Source of the DNA: DASSHC01 sp035693105
GTDB taxonomy: Bacteria; Chloroflexota; Chloroflexia; Thermomicrobiales; Thermomicrobiaceae
Assembly: GCA_035693105.1 (NCBI GenBank)
Contig: DASSHC010000346.1
Span: 1 to 13,978, forward strand
DNA: 13,978 nt
Reading direction: 5' to 3'
In this document: piece after piece, positions 1-6,679 of the stretch
Layout of the letters: the number at the start of each line of letters is the position of its first letter
Numbering within the stretch: position 1 is the stretch's first letter
Position numbers and translations under genes: made by a program
The notes under the pieces: generated by a model
What the model was told of the DNA's origin: nothing
The model's database searches: none
The model's input: the letters and a program-made list of their open reading frames with translations, nothing else

Positions 1-217
1 TGCCGCCGTCCTTGAAGGCGACGGTGCCCTCACTTGGAAGCGGACTCGCCGAAACAACGGCTTGAAGCGATACACTCTGTCCGATCGTGGGGGTGCCAAG
101 AACAGAGAGGGCTGTGCTGGTCGAGGTCGCGGCGCTGGCGCCGAGCGGCAGCAGCGCCAGAAGTAGCGCCAGCACCAGCGTGCCAGCGCCGGCGAGTCGG
201 CGGGTCGAGAATCTCAT
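1..217 (-). CDS. Secreted Ig-like repeat (Big_3-type) protein, N-terminal part, cut by window edge
   Basis: This reading frame starts at ATG 217 and stays open to the left edge (72 complete codons), so only the N-terminus is seen. A GGGGGAG ribosome site sits just upstream, which favours this ATG over the out-of-frame ATG at 221. Residues 1-29 form a classic Sec signal peptide: Arg-rich start (RFSTRR), a Leu/Ala core, and a cleavage site after Ala-Ser-Ala. Residues 31-72 match the start of a bacterial Ig-like domain of the Big_3 kind, with a TSTALSVLGTP strand, GQSVSLQAVVS, and the signature GTVAFKDGG. Such domains usually occur as tandem repeats in exported or surface proteins, often as adhesive or spacer modules. 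The exact role and total length cannot be seen. It is divergent from the HTH regulator at 495. Confidence 0.8.
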   Translation of the reverse strand, partial: MRFSTRRLAGAGTLVLALLLALLPLGASAATSTSTALSVLGTPTIGQSVSLQAVVSASPLPSEGTVAFKDGG

Positions 218-383
218 GCATCTCCCCCTATCACGGCGCCACAGGCCGCAGCAGGGCCGCGGTCATGGCCTGGCCGGGTCCGCTACGGTCGTGGTTCCGC
301 CTCCGGCGCGTCCGGTTCTCCCCCTCGAAGGCGAAAGTTTCGATAGTCCCTATGCTAGAGCCCGGTCGCCTGCCCGGCCATGA

Positions 384-417
384 AGTTCACCGGCAGTTCA
401 CTGGAAGTTTGTGCTCG
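384..417 (+). promoter_or_regulatory. Putative PHO-box-like direct repeat (11-bp period) with possible -10
   Basis: Two and a half head-to-tail units lie at exactly 11-bp spacing: AGTTCACCGGC (384-394), AGTTCACTGGA (395-405) and a weaker AGTTTGTG (406-413). GTTCAYY direct repeats at one helical turn are the hallmark of PhoB/PhoP-type (OmpR family) operators, for example the actinobacterial PHO box. A GATAGT hexamer at 424-429 could serve as the -10, with the repeats replacing the -35, as in activator-dependent promoters. The orientation would drive the HTH gene at 495. The phosphate link is inference; the repeats are directly visible. Confidence 0.4.
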
Positions 418-494
418 CTGGGGGATAGTTTTTCCTCACCGCTTCGGCTATTGTACGTTCGTAAGGGATTGAGCTGAGCGAGAAGCAGGGTGGG

Positions 495-1100
495 ATGAGC
501 CACGGGGGAGCGCGCCAGGGCGCCGCCGGGGAGCTGCTGCGAGCCTACCGGCTGACGGCGGGGCTGACGCAGGAGCAACTCGCCGACCGCGCCGGGCTGA
601 GCGTGCGGGGACTGAGCAATCTGGAGGGCGGACGCAGCCTGCCGCGCCTGGCCACGCTCAACCGGCTGGCGTCCGCGCTCGACTTGACGCCGGAGCAACA
701 GGCGCCGTTGCTCGCCACGCTCGTCGCCAACTCGCCGCGGACGCGAGCCATGCCACCGCTCTTTGCCATGCTGGTGGACTCAGAGCCGGCGCCCGCGGGC
801 ACGGAGCGGTTCGACCCAGATTCCTTGCCCCATCCGGACGGCGGTGGCCCGGCCACGCAGCGCGAGTTCGACCAAAGCGACGCGCTGCTCGCGGCGCGTT
901 ATCTGGAACTGCTGGGCGACGAGGCGAACCTCCGGGCCAGCGCGTCGCGTGGCGAAGCCCAGGCGGCATACGAGGAAGCCATCGGCCGCCTGCAGCGCGC
1001 CGGCTATGTGCAAGAAGCAGCGCGGGTGCGGCTCAAGGCCGATCGCCTGCGCGGGGTTGTGGCGAGCCCGATCGCATCCGCGCCCGGCGACGCGACCTGA
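495..1100 (+). CDS. XRE-family helix-turn-helix regulator with a helical tail
   Basis: A 201-residue protein. Residues 12-77 form a clear Cro/C1-type HTH: GELLRAYRLTAGLTQEQLA, then the recognition segment DRAGLSVRGLSNLEGG, then RSLPRLATLNRLASALDLTPEQ. This HTH variant is commonly found at the front of large ATPase/TPR (NB-ARC or BTAD-like) regulators. Here only about 120 residues follow, with no P-loop. They comprise a Pro/Gly-rich linker and a helical stretch at about 150-185 (AQAAYEEAIGRLQRAGYVQ) that looks like a single TPR-type helix pair. It may be a stand-alone regulator or a shortened relative of the large form. The ATG at 495 is preceded by AGGG at 487-490. It is divergent from the secreted Ig-like gene and lies just downstream of the PHO-box-like repeats. 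Target genes are unknown. Confidence 0.8.
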   Translation: MSHGGARQGAAGELLRAYRLTAGLTQEQLADRAGLSVRGLSNLEGGRSLPRLATLNRLASALDLTPEQQAPLLATLVANSPRTRAMPPLFAMLVDSEPAPAGTERFDPDSLPHPDGGGPATQREFDQSDALLAARYLELLGDEANLRASASRGEAQAAYEEAIGRLQRAGYVQEAARVRLKADRLRGVVASPIASAPGDAT

Positions 1101-1113
1101 CCCGGCTTGTCCT

Positions 1114-1143
1114 GGCCGCGATCTTCCCCGAAGCCTCGCGGCC
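1114..1143. terminator. Hairpin between convergent genes, likely bidirectional terminator
   Basis: GGCCGCGA (1114-1121) pairs perfectly with TCGCGGCC (1136-1143). Inside the loop, CTTC (1123-1126) pairs with GAAG (1130-1133) around a CCC turn, giving about 12 base pairs in total. It sits in the 68-bp gap between the HTH gene (ends 1100) and the convergent nitrite reductase gene (ends 1169). There is no T tract on either side, so intrinsic termination is plausible but not certain. Confidence 0.5.
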
Positions 1144-1168
1144 GAGTGACGGCCCAGCCGTGGTCCCG

Positions 1169-2740
1169 CTACGGCGAGACGTCCAGCACGCCAGCCGCGC
1201 CGAGCGCCGCGTTGCGCATGCTGTGGTCCACGAAGGTGTATTGGCCGGGGTTCGGGATGATGATGTCGAAGACGACCCCTTCCCCAGGCACCACCTGGTA
1301 GGTTGACACGCCGGTCAGCGCATGGCTGGGATCGCCGTCTGGGTAGACTGCCGCGAACATGCCGCCGATGACGTGGAAGGCCGTCGTCAGATTCGGACCG
1401 GCGTCCACCAGGTAGATGCGGATCCGCTGGCCCGCCTTGGCTGTCAGCGGATGGTCCTTGTACTGGTTGGCGATGGCGTTGAACGTGACCTCATCCGGCG
1501 TCGCGGCGAGCATCTTGGAGTAGTCGCCGGCCATGGTCGAGCCCTGGACCTGCCGGGTGTACCACTCATTCTGCACCAGCACGTAGCTCACGTCGGCGGG
1601 GGGCATACCTCGCGCCGGATCGACCACGATCGCGCCGAACATGCCGTTGCCGATGTGCAACAGCACGGGCGGCGTGCCGCAGTGGTACATGAAGACCCCC
1701 GGCACCTCAGCCTTGAACGAGAACTGGATCGACTGGCCAGGGTCGACGTCGCGGTAGTCGACGTTGGCCGGCACTTGCGCCGCGTGGAAGTCGATCGAGT
1801 GCTTCATGGACCCGTGGTTGGTCATCGTCACATTGACGGTCTGGCCCTGGCGCACGTGGATGATCGGCGCCGGCACCGAGCTGTTGAAGGTCCAGGCCTG
1901 ATAGCTCACCCCGCTGGCGATCTCGACCGTGGTATCCGTGGCCGTCAGGTTGACGTCGACGCTGTCGCCGGTCCCGATCAGCGGCGGCAGCGCCGGGTTG
2001 AAGGCGTTCTGCACCGGCTCACCGGTGGTGAGCGAGAGGGGCGACACCGCCACCGCGGCATTGTTGGGTGTCGGCGCCGACACGTTCATCGCGCTGGTCA
2101 GTGTGCCGAAGAGGAAGATGAGCGCGATGACGAGGCCCGCCGCTCCCAGGATCTGCGCCGGCCAGCTCAGGCGCACCGGGGCGCGCTGCAACTTCGGCGC
2201 CGGCGCCAGTTCCGAGACGCGGCGCCAGACTGGCCAGCGCTGCTCCAGGTAGTAGTCGATGCTATACGGGCTACGGCCCTCGTCGCGGTCGATGACCATG
2301 AAGGCGATGAAGAGGAGGACGTAGACGAGCGCTGGACCGAGGTTGGTCGCGCCGGCGGTGTAGGGCCCGCTGAAGCCCTCCGCGGTGCTCCAGATCAGCA
2401 GGCTGAAGAGCGCACCGGAGATATAGACCAGCTTGCGCGCGATGCCGAAGATCAGGCCGATGGCCAGCAGGGTTTCGATGATCCGGGTGGCCCAGATAAA
2501 CAAATCGGGCTGGGCCGAGACGACGTTGATCCAGAAGTTGAACCAGGGGTTCAGCCACGACGGTTGGTTCTGCGAGGCATTCTGGATGTAACCGACGTAG
2601 TGGTTGGCGAAGGATGCACGATAGGTGAGGTAGGCGCTGATCGCCCAGACGACGCCGAAGACGGCGCGCAGCGCACCTGTCGCCGCGGCCGGCCAGGCCG
2701 GCACGCGGGATTTCGTGGCTTGCTCGGTAGTCGATATCAT
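1169..2740 (-). CDS. nirK: Copper-containing nitrite reductase with N-terminal DoxX-like membrane domain
   Basis: A 523-residue protein starting at ATG 2740, with AAAGGGAG just upstream; a longer frame to 2860 lacks such a site. Residues 20-150 hold about four hydrophobic helices resembling DoxX/DoxD, and 195-217 form another membrane span before a periplasmic linker. Residues 260-523 are two cupredoxin domains of the NirK type. Ligands map cleanly by family pattern: type 1 copper His314, Cys354, His362, Met367; type 2 copper His319, His353, His506; catalytic Asp317 and His456. NirK reduces nitrite to nitric oxide on the outer face of the membrane. The Cys-to-His loop (CGTPPVLLH) is one residue shorter than in the well-studied proteobacterial enzymes. 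The fused membrane part would anchor the enzyme and might link it to the quinone pool or a donor; this is inference. It is separated from the upstream operon by 259 bp, so it may have its own promoter. Confidence 0.88.
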   Translation of the reverse strand: MISTTEQATKSRVPAWPAAATGALRAVFGVVWAISAYLTYRASFANHYVGYIQNASQNQPSWLNPWFNFWINVVSAQPDLFIWATRIIETLLAIGLIFGIARKLVYISGALFSLLIWSTAEGFSGPYTAGATNLGPALVYVLLFIAFMVIDRDEGRSPYSIDYYLEQRWPVWRRVSELAPAPKLQRAPVRLSWPAQILGAAGLVIALIFLFGTLTSAMNVSAPTPNNAAVAVSPLSLTTGEPVQNAFNPALPPLIGTGDSVDVNLTATDTTVEIASGVSYQAWTFNSSVPAPIIHVRQGQTVNVTMTNHGSMKHSIDFHAAQVPANVDYRDVDPGQSIQFSFKAEVPGVFMYHCGTPPVLLHIGNGMFGAIVVDPARGMPPADVSYVLVQNEWYTRQVQGSTMAGDYSKMLAATPDEVTFNAIANQYKDHPLTAKAGQRIRIYLVDAGPNLTTAFHVIGGMFAAVYPDGDPSHALTGVSTYQVVPGEGVVFDIIIPNPGQYTFVDHSMRNAALGAAGVLDVSP

Positions 2741-2999
2741 CCGCCCAACTCCCTTTCCAGCCCATGGTCGATCGATGTCCCCTGGCGATGTGATCCGCGT
2801 GCACAGCGGTGGCCTACGGCCGGGGCTGTCCCGATGCCCCCCTGGCCATCCTGCCGTCATCGCCGGAGCGATAGCAGCACCTCGCCCCGTGGCACAGGCC
2901 CCCGTGTGCGTGCTGGCAGGATCGCGAGGGCAGCGTAGACACCCCGGTCTGCCCAGCCCGGGCGAACGGCGTCATGAGCCCAGGACGTGGCAAGGCACG

Positions 3000-3230
3000 C
3001 TACCCCTGCTCCTCCGGGGTCTCATCTCGCGGCGGCTCGAGCGGTCCCCGGGGTGAGAACGAGACTGGAATCCAGGACGGGGGATCACTGGCCGGGAAGG
3101 AGTCGATTGAGGCGATATCGACGATGTCCGCCGAGATCGGCGCGGGGAAGTCGGGTTCCGGCGCCCCGGTCTGTCGCTTCAGCCGGTTTTGGGGGCGGAG
3201 CTTTGGGGCACGTCTGCGCTCGGTCATCAT
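3000..3230 (-). CDS. Small acidic 'SFPASDPPSW' protein
   Basis: A 76-residue frame from ATG 3230 (or the adjacent in-frame ATG at 3227, which has better spacing to GAAAGG at 3235-3240). The N-terminal 25 residues are basic (TERRRAPKLRPQNRLKRQ). The middle holds DSFPASDPPSWIPV, a motif I recognise from many small uncharacterised bacterial proteins that carry SFPASDPP(S/A)W near their ends. No enzyme domain, cysteine or membrane segment is visible. It lies 56 bp downstream of the hemerythrin-like gene on the same strand and is probably the last gene of that operon. The function is unknown; conservation of the motif is the main reason to call it real. Confidence 0.6.
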   Translation of the reverse strand: MMTERRRAPKLRPQNRLKRQTGAPEPDFPAPISADIVDIASIDSFPASDPPSWIPVSFSPRGPLEPPRDETPEEQG

Positions 3231-3286
3231 CCAGCCTTTCGCGTATCGCGGGCGAGCGTGATCGAGGGGCAGCGCGCCCCTGGCAA

Positions 3287-3856
3287 TCAAACTGGCACGT
3301 TCGGTGCCCAGCGCCCGATTCGGCTGGGCAAGGAGTCGATCATTCCGTGCAGGCGCTCGTGGACGCCCTCGCCGATCTCCTCCAGTTCGATCCGATCGAA
3401 CTCGTGCGCGACCCGCGTATCTTCATCGTGCGCGAATGTCTGCTCCATCGACGGCAGAAGTTCTTCGTCCTCCTCGGTGATGTGCTGTCGCAGGGCAGCG
3501 CCATAGGCGCCAACCGCGTTCGCCAGGGCCAGCGCGCTCGCGCGATCGCCGGGCACGTAGGCCGTCACCGCGTCGGAGTAGGCAGCCGCCAGCCGCCGGC
3601 TCACCTCGTGCTCCGCGATCAATTGCGATACGAGGCGCTTGCCGCGTGCGTCCCAGTCGATCTGACCAAAGACGGCGGCCTCCTCCTTGCCGTTGTGGCA
3701 GTGATCGACGAAGACGACGAAGAACTCCAGGATATCCTCAAAGATATCCCGAGGGACCGGAATGCCGCTCGTCGCCAGCGCGGTCGCTCGGTCCAGTTGC
3801 TCCAGCACCGCCAGGACGGCGTTGTGCTCCGTGCGAAGAATCTCCGTGGACTGCAT
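3287..3856 (-). CDS. Hemerythrin-like (HHE cation-binding) protein
   Basis: A 189-residue four-helix-bundle protein with the spaced ligands of a di-iron hemerythrin domain: His11 (RTEHNAVL), His52 and Glu58 (VDHCHNGKEEAAVF), His83 (IAEHEV), His125 and Glu129 (LRQHITEEDEELLP). Family members bind O2 or NO at a di-iron site; some, such as the YtfE/RIC group, repair nitrosatively damaged Fe-S clusters. It lacks the N-terminal ScdA/DUF542 domain of RIC. Residues 145-189 are an extra tail. The ATG at 3856 has a strong GGAGGAG site at 3863-3869. It lies 50 bp below the DUF2249 gene and 56 bp above the small SFPASDPPSW gene. Its neighbours suggest a role in NO binding or protection. Confidence 0.88.
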   Translation of the reverse strand: MQSTEILRTEHNAVLAVLEQLDRATALATSGIPVPRDIFEDILEFFVVFVDHCHNGKEEAAVFGQIDWDARGKRLVSQLIAEHEVSRRLAAAYSDAVTAYVPGDRASALALANAVGAYGAALRQHITEEDEELLPSMEQTFAHDEDTRVAHEFDRIELEEIGEGVHERLHGMIDSLPSRIGRWAPNVPV

Positions 3857-3906
3857 GGCGCTTCTCCTCCAGGACCTGCTCGGGCGTTGGACGCCTGTCC
3901 GGCGGG

Positions 3907-4164
3907 CTACTCGCTCCCCGCAGCGAGCCTGGTGATGCGCACCTGCCAGACCTCCGGCCCGCTCTCCAGGTAGTCCCAGCCGACCTGGCCGGGACGCTCG
4001 GCTGTCAACTGATAGTAGAGCGGCTTGGGGTCGTGGTCGTTGATCAGGCGCAGCGTCTCGCCCGGCTTCAGCTCATCGACGCTGCTGAAGATCAGCGGGT
4101 GCCGCACCTTCGGCGCGATCTCGCGCACGTCCAGCGTATAGGTCTCGGTGGTGTGACTGCTCAC
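3907..4164 (-). CDS. DUF2249 domain protein
   Basis: An 85-residue protein that is a single DUF2249 domain: LDVREIAPKVRHPLIFSSVD, ELKPGETLRLINDHDPKPL, then YYQLTAERPGQVGWDYLESG. DUF2249 has a TusA-like fold, but no cysteine is present here, so sulfur-carrier chemistry of the TusA kind is unlikely. The family is frequently seen next to hemerythrin and heme-copper-type membrane proteins, but its role is not known to me. The start is a GTG (4162-4164) overlapping the stop of the upstream membrane gene as GTGA, with AAAGGA about 10 nt upstream. This points to translational coupling with that membrane protein and perhaps a physical partnership. Confidence 0.85.
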   Translation of the reverse strand: MSSHTTETYTLDVREIAPKVRHPLIFSSVDELKPGETLRLINDHDPKPLYYQLTAERPGQVGWDYLESGPEVWQVRITRLAAGSE

Positions 4165-5519
4165 GACAGCGGTCCTTTCTCCGGCGCGCCCGCCCGCGAG
4201 GAGCCGAGCGCGCGCTGATGCGTGATACCCGACGGCGCACGCCAGTGCGCCGCGATGCGGGCGACGTTAATCAGGAAGGCCGCCAGCCCCAGCCCGGCGG
4301 CCAGCCCGGCCAGGCGGCAGACGAGCGGGCTGGCGCTCAGCAGGCCCGCCGCCGCCAGCGGCAGTCCCAGCGTCCAGCAGGCCCAGCCAGCGCGGGCGAG
4401 TTGCTGGCCATAGAGCTCCTCCAGCTTCGGCACACGCCGCTTGCCCGCTTGCGGCGCGTAGCGGCGGAGCCAGACGAGGAAGGTCGCGATTTTGTAGAAG
4501 AACCCTTGGATCGCCGTCTCGGCCAGCCCCACCAGGGCCAGCCAGACGACCAGCGGCCAGAGCCGCGCGCCGGGGCCGGTTCCGGCCGCCAGCCCACCCG
4601 CGAGCAGCGCGGCGGCGGCGACTCCGGCGGCAGCCGCCACCAGGGCGAAGGGGATGTGGACGTCGGGGCCACGCCGCCGGCGCACGTGGTAGAGGTGCGC
4701 CAGTTGCCCGGCGAAGAGCGCCTGCCCGGCCAGCAGCGCCAGGCTGGCCAGCAGCAGCAGCGGGCGGGGCGCGCTCAGCACCAGCGCCAGGGCCACGCCC
4801 CAGGCGCCGAGCGCGGTCAGCGCCAACTCCAGCCAGGCGACCGGCTGCGACAGCCGGTCCTCGGCCAGAGTGAACATGCCAGCCAGGCGGTAGGAGACAC
4901 CGCCGAGCAGGACCGCCACCCAGCCGCCCAGCATCAGCGTGGCGTGGCCGGCCATCAGCCGCAGCGTCAGCCCGCCCAGGAAGCCGGCGCCCTCGTTCAG
5001 CGCCAGCAGCAGCCCGAGCGTCACGCCGCCCGCCAACCCGGCGAGCGAGACGGCGATGTGCCAGGCGACGACGTCGCGCCGCGGCGCGCGGGCGATGGTG
5101 ACCGCGATCACGCCGAGGTAGAGGAGGAGCCCACTGAAGAGCAGCGTCGCGCTGGCCCCGACGCCGGGAGTCCAGGCGAACCAGAGGCCGGGAAAGAAGA
5201 GCACCAGGCCGGTGAGATGGAGCCAGAAGGTGACGCGGCCGAGCGCGACCGAGGCCAGCGGCGTCTGCAAGACCACCGGTACGAGCTGATAGCTGGCGCC
5301 CATGATCACGGCGGCGATCACCCCGAGCGTGTTGAGGTGGACGAAGGCGAGCACGCGCGGCGCGGCGAACCCCCGTGCCAGCAGCGGCAGCGCGAACGGG
5401 AAGACCAGCGCCACCAGCACCAGCGCGGCCATGCCGAGCGCCATGAAGCGCGCCGGGAGGTCGAGATCCGGCGCGTGCGCCGACGAGATGCCGGTGGGCC
5501 GGGGCGGCGCGACAGTCAT
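4161..5519 (-). CDS. Multi-TM protein resembling heme-copper oxidase subunit I or NnrS
   Basis: A 452-residue, strongly hydrophobic protein with about 12 membrane spans and no signal peptide. Two segments share a helix pattern: His61 with LG...GASYQLVP (residues 61-81), and His192 with LGG...GGVSYRLAG (192-214). Other histidines in or near helices are His101, His154, His275 and His278. Near the C-terminus comes FFYKIATFLVWLRRYAP (340-356), a Y-K-I-x-x-F-L-x-W motif. The overall look is of the heme-copper oxidase/NnrS world of heme-binding membrane proteins. However, the paired histidines of the CuB centre and the TM10 His-x7-His of true oxidases and NO reductases are not seen. It may bind heme and sense or reduce NO; this is inference. 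It overlaps its neighbours by 4 nt on both sides (ATGA upstream, GTGA downstream), with GAGAAG before the ATG. Confidence 0.75.
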   Translation of the reverse strand: MTVAPPRPTGISSAHAPDLDLPARFMALGMAALVLVALVFPFALPLLARGFAAPRVLAFVHLNTLGVIAAVIMGASYQLVPVVLQTPLASVALGRVTFWLHLTGLVLFFPGLWFAWTPGVGASATLLFSGLLLYLGVIAVTIARAPRRDVVAWHIAVSLAGLAGGVTLGLLLALNEGAGFLGGLTLRLMAGHATLMLGGWVAVLLGGVSYRLAGMFTLAEDRLSQPVAWLELALTALGAWGVALALVLSAPRPLLLLASLALLAGQALFAGQLAHLYHVRRRRGPDVHIPFALVAAAAGVAAAALLAGGLAAGTGPGARLWPLVVWLALVGLAETAIQGFFYKIATFLVWLRRYAPQAGKRRVPKLEELYGQQLARAGWACWTLGLPLAAAGLLSASPLVCRLAGLAAGLGLAAFLINVARIAAHWRAPSGITHQRALGSSRAGAPEKGPLS

Positions 5520-6358
5520 GCCGGCTTCTCGATCAGCAGCTCGACTTTGCCGGGCGCCGGCTCGCGCGTCTGGTGCCGGTAGCCCTCCTCTTCGAGCCGC
5601 GCGTAGAGGTGGATCGGGCGGCGCACGTGGTGCACCAGCAGGCTCGCTCCCGGCGGTAATGCCTCCAGCGCCTCCATGATCCGGATCAGCGGCTCGGGCG
5701 GCACCAGCTCGCTGACGTCGATGGTGATGCTGTCCGTCGCGGACGACCAGTCGGCTTCAACCAAGGGGGGCGCTGGTGCGGCGGGGCGTGGCGCCGGCGT
5801 GGCCGGCTCGTCGCGGTGAAGGAAGAGGATCTCCCAGTCGTCGTCCGCGTGCTGCCGAGCAAAGTGGGTGAAGCCGCGCCGGCTGAGCACGTCGTAGAGC
5901 GGCGTCGGCTCGAAGGTGGAGCGCAGGCGCAGCACCGCGCCGGCCGGAACTTGCCGCACCCCGGCCATGATGGCGCTGAACGGCTCCTCGCCGGCGTGCT
6001 GCAGCGGGCGGGCGTCGACCTCGGCCGCCACCGGCGCCTCGCGGGTCCACGCCGGCGCCTCGGCTTGCGCCGCTGCCCTGGCACCATCACGCTCCAGCGC
6101 TCCGGGGCTCGCTAACCCGATCGCGGCGTTGAGCCGGCGCAGCAGCTCCCCCTCGTCGATGCCGCCGACGCGCGCCGCCTGGGATACCGTCACCAGTGAA
6201 CCCTGCACCCGGCGCGCGATCGGGTTCTGGAGCGCCTTGAACGCGGGATTGATGGTCGCCAGCTCATCGACCAGCTCGGGATGGCGCTTGATGACCTCGG
6301 CGATCTTCCACGACCCCTGAATCGGCTCGGTCGTTGTCTGCTTGCGAAGGCGGATCAT
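5516..6358 (-). CDS. DUF1858-DUF2249-DUF2249 fusion protein
   Basis: A 280-residue soluble protein of three modules. Residues 17-81 are a DUF1858/ScdA-N-like helical domain (VIKRHPELVDELATINPAF, ending in DEGELLRRLNAAIG). A Pro/Ala linker follows. Residues 114-181 are a first DUF2249 domain (VDARPLQHAGEEP, ending FARQHADDDWEILF), and 211-277 a second (ITIDVSELVPPEPLIRIMEA, YARLEEEGY). The DUF1858 part lacks the Cys pair found in the small DUF1858 protein at 7474, so the two have probably split roles. No cysteine occurs anywhere in the protein. The gene begins 3 nt after the DUF59 gene and overlaps the membrane-protein gene by ATGA. No reaction is known; a cytoplasmic partner or assembly role for the membrane protein is my inference. 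Confidence 0.85.
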   Translation of the reverse strand: MIRLRKQTTTEPIQGSWKIAEVIKRHPELVDELATINPAFKALQNPIARRVQGSLVTVSQAARVGGIDEGELLRRLNAAIGLASPGALERDGARAAAQAEAPAWTREAPVAAEVDARPLQHAGEEPFSAIMAGVRQVPAGAVLRLRSTFEPTPLYDVLSRRGFTHFARQHADDDWEILFLHRDEPATPAPRPAAPAPPLVEADWSSATDSITIDVSELVPPEPLIRIMEALEALPPGASLLVHHVRRPIHLYARLEEEGYRHQTREPAPGKVELLIEKPA

Positions 6359-6361
6359 CGC

Positions 6362-6679
6362 TTATCCCCACCAGCCGAGTTCATCGCGCCCGGCCTCGGT
6401 GATCATCTCGGGCGACCAGGGCGGTTCCCAGACCAGATCGACCTCGACCGCTTCGACGTTGGGCACGAAGACGCGCACCGCCTCGTCGACGGCGGCGGTC
6501 AGACTGTCGTGCAGCGGGCAGCCGGGCGTGGTCAGCGTCATGGTGACTCGCACCTGTGAGTCCGCGATCTCGACGCCGTAGACCAGGCCGAGATCGACCA
6601 CGTTGATCCCCAGCTCGGGGTCGTAGACCTCGTGCAGGGCCGCCATCACGGCCGTCTCGGAGAGGAGGAGCGAGCTCAT
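6362..6679 (-). CDS. DUF59 / MIP18-family (PaaD/SufT-like) metal-sulfur cluster protein
   Basis: A 105-residue protein with the full DUF59 signature: VYDPELGINVVDLGLVY (18-34), a beta hairpin VRVTMTLTTPGCPLHD with Cys54, and the C-terminal WEPPWSPEMITEAGRDELG (84-102). The family includes PaaD, SufT and eukaryotic MIP18, which help insert or mature Fe-S clusters, and Cys54 is the conserved reactive cysteine. The C-terminal WxPPWxPxMI block is typical of the stand-alone 'metal-sulfur cluster biosynthetic enzyme' form. It overlaps the upstream AhpD-like gene by ATGA and ends 3 nt before the DUF1858-DUF2249 gene. In this operon it may mature or repair an Fe-S protein such as the neighbouring ferredoxin; this is inference. 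Confidence 0.88.
   Translation of the reverse strand: MSSLLLSETAVMAALHEVYDPELGINVVDLGLVYGVEIADSQVRVTMTLTTPGCPLHDSLTAAVDEAVRVFVPNVEAVEVDLVWEPPWSPEMITEAGRDELGWWG

Noticed and set aside
34..477. Plus-strand frame covering the start of the window
   Set aside because: It overlaps a clear signal peptide plus Ig-like domain on the minus strand and contains no recognisable domain.
2892..2909. GCACA-N8-TGTGC dyad upstream of nirK with a minus-strand TATCGC about 20-30 nt further on
   Set aside because: Arms of only five bases, no match to the TTGCG palindrome at 7771, and a poor -35; not enough to call an operator.
1322..2938. A 538-codon plus-strand frame opposite nirK, rich in Arg, Asp, His and Val
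   Set aside because: Low-complexity antisense shadow of a clearly conserved enzyme in a GC-rich genome; no domain.
4218..5582. A 454-codon plus-strand frame opposite the multi-TM gene
   Set aside because: Its Gln/Arg/Gly-rich composition is the mirror of a Leu/Ala-rich membrane protein; no ribosome site or domain.
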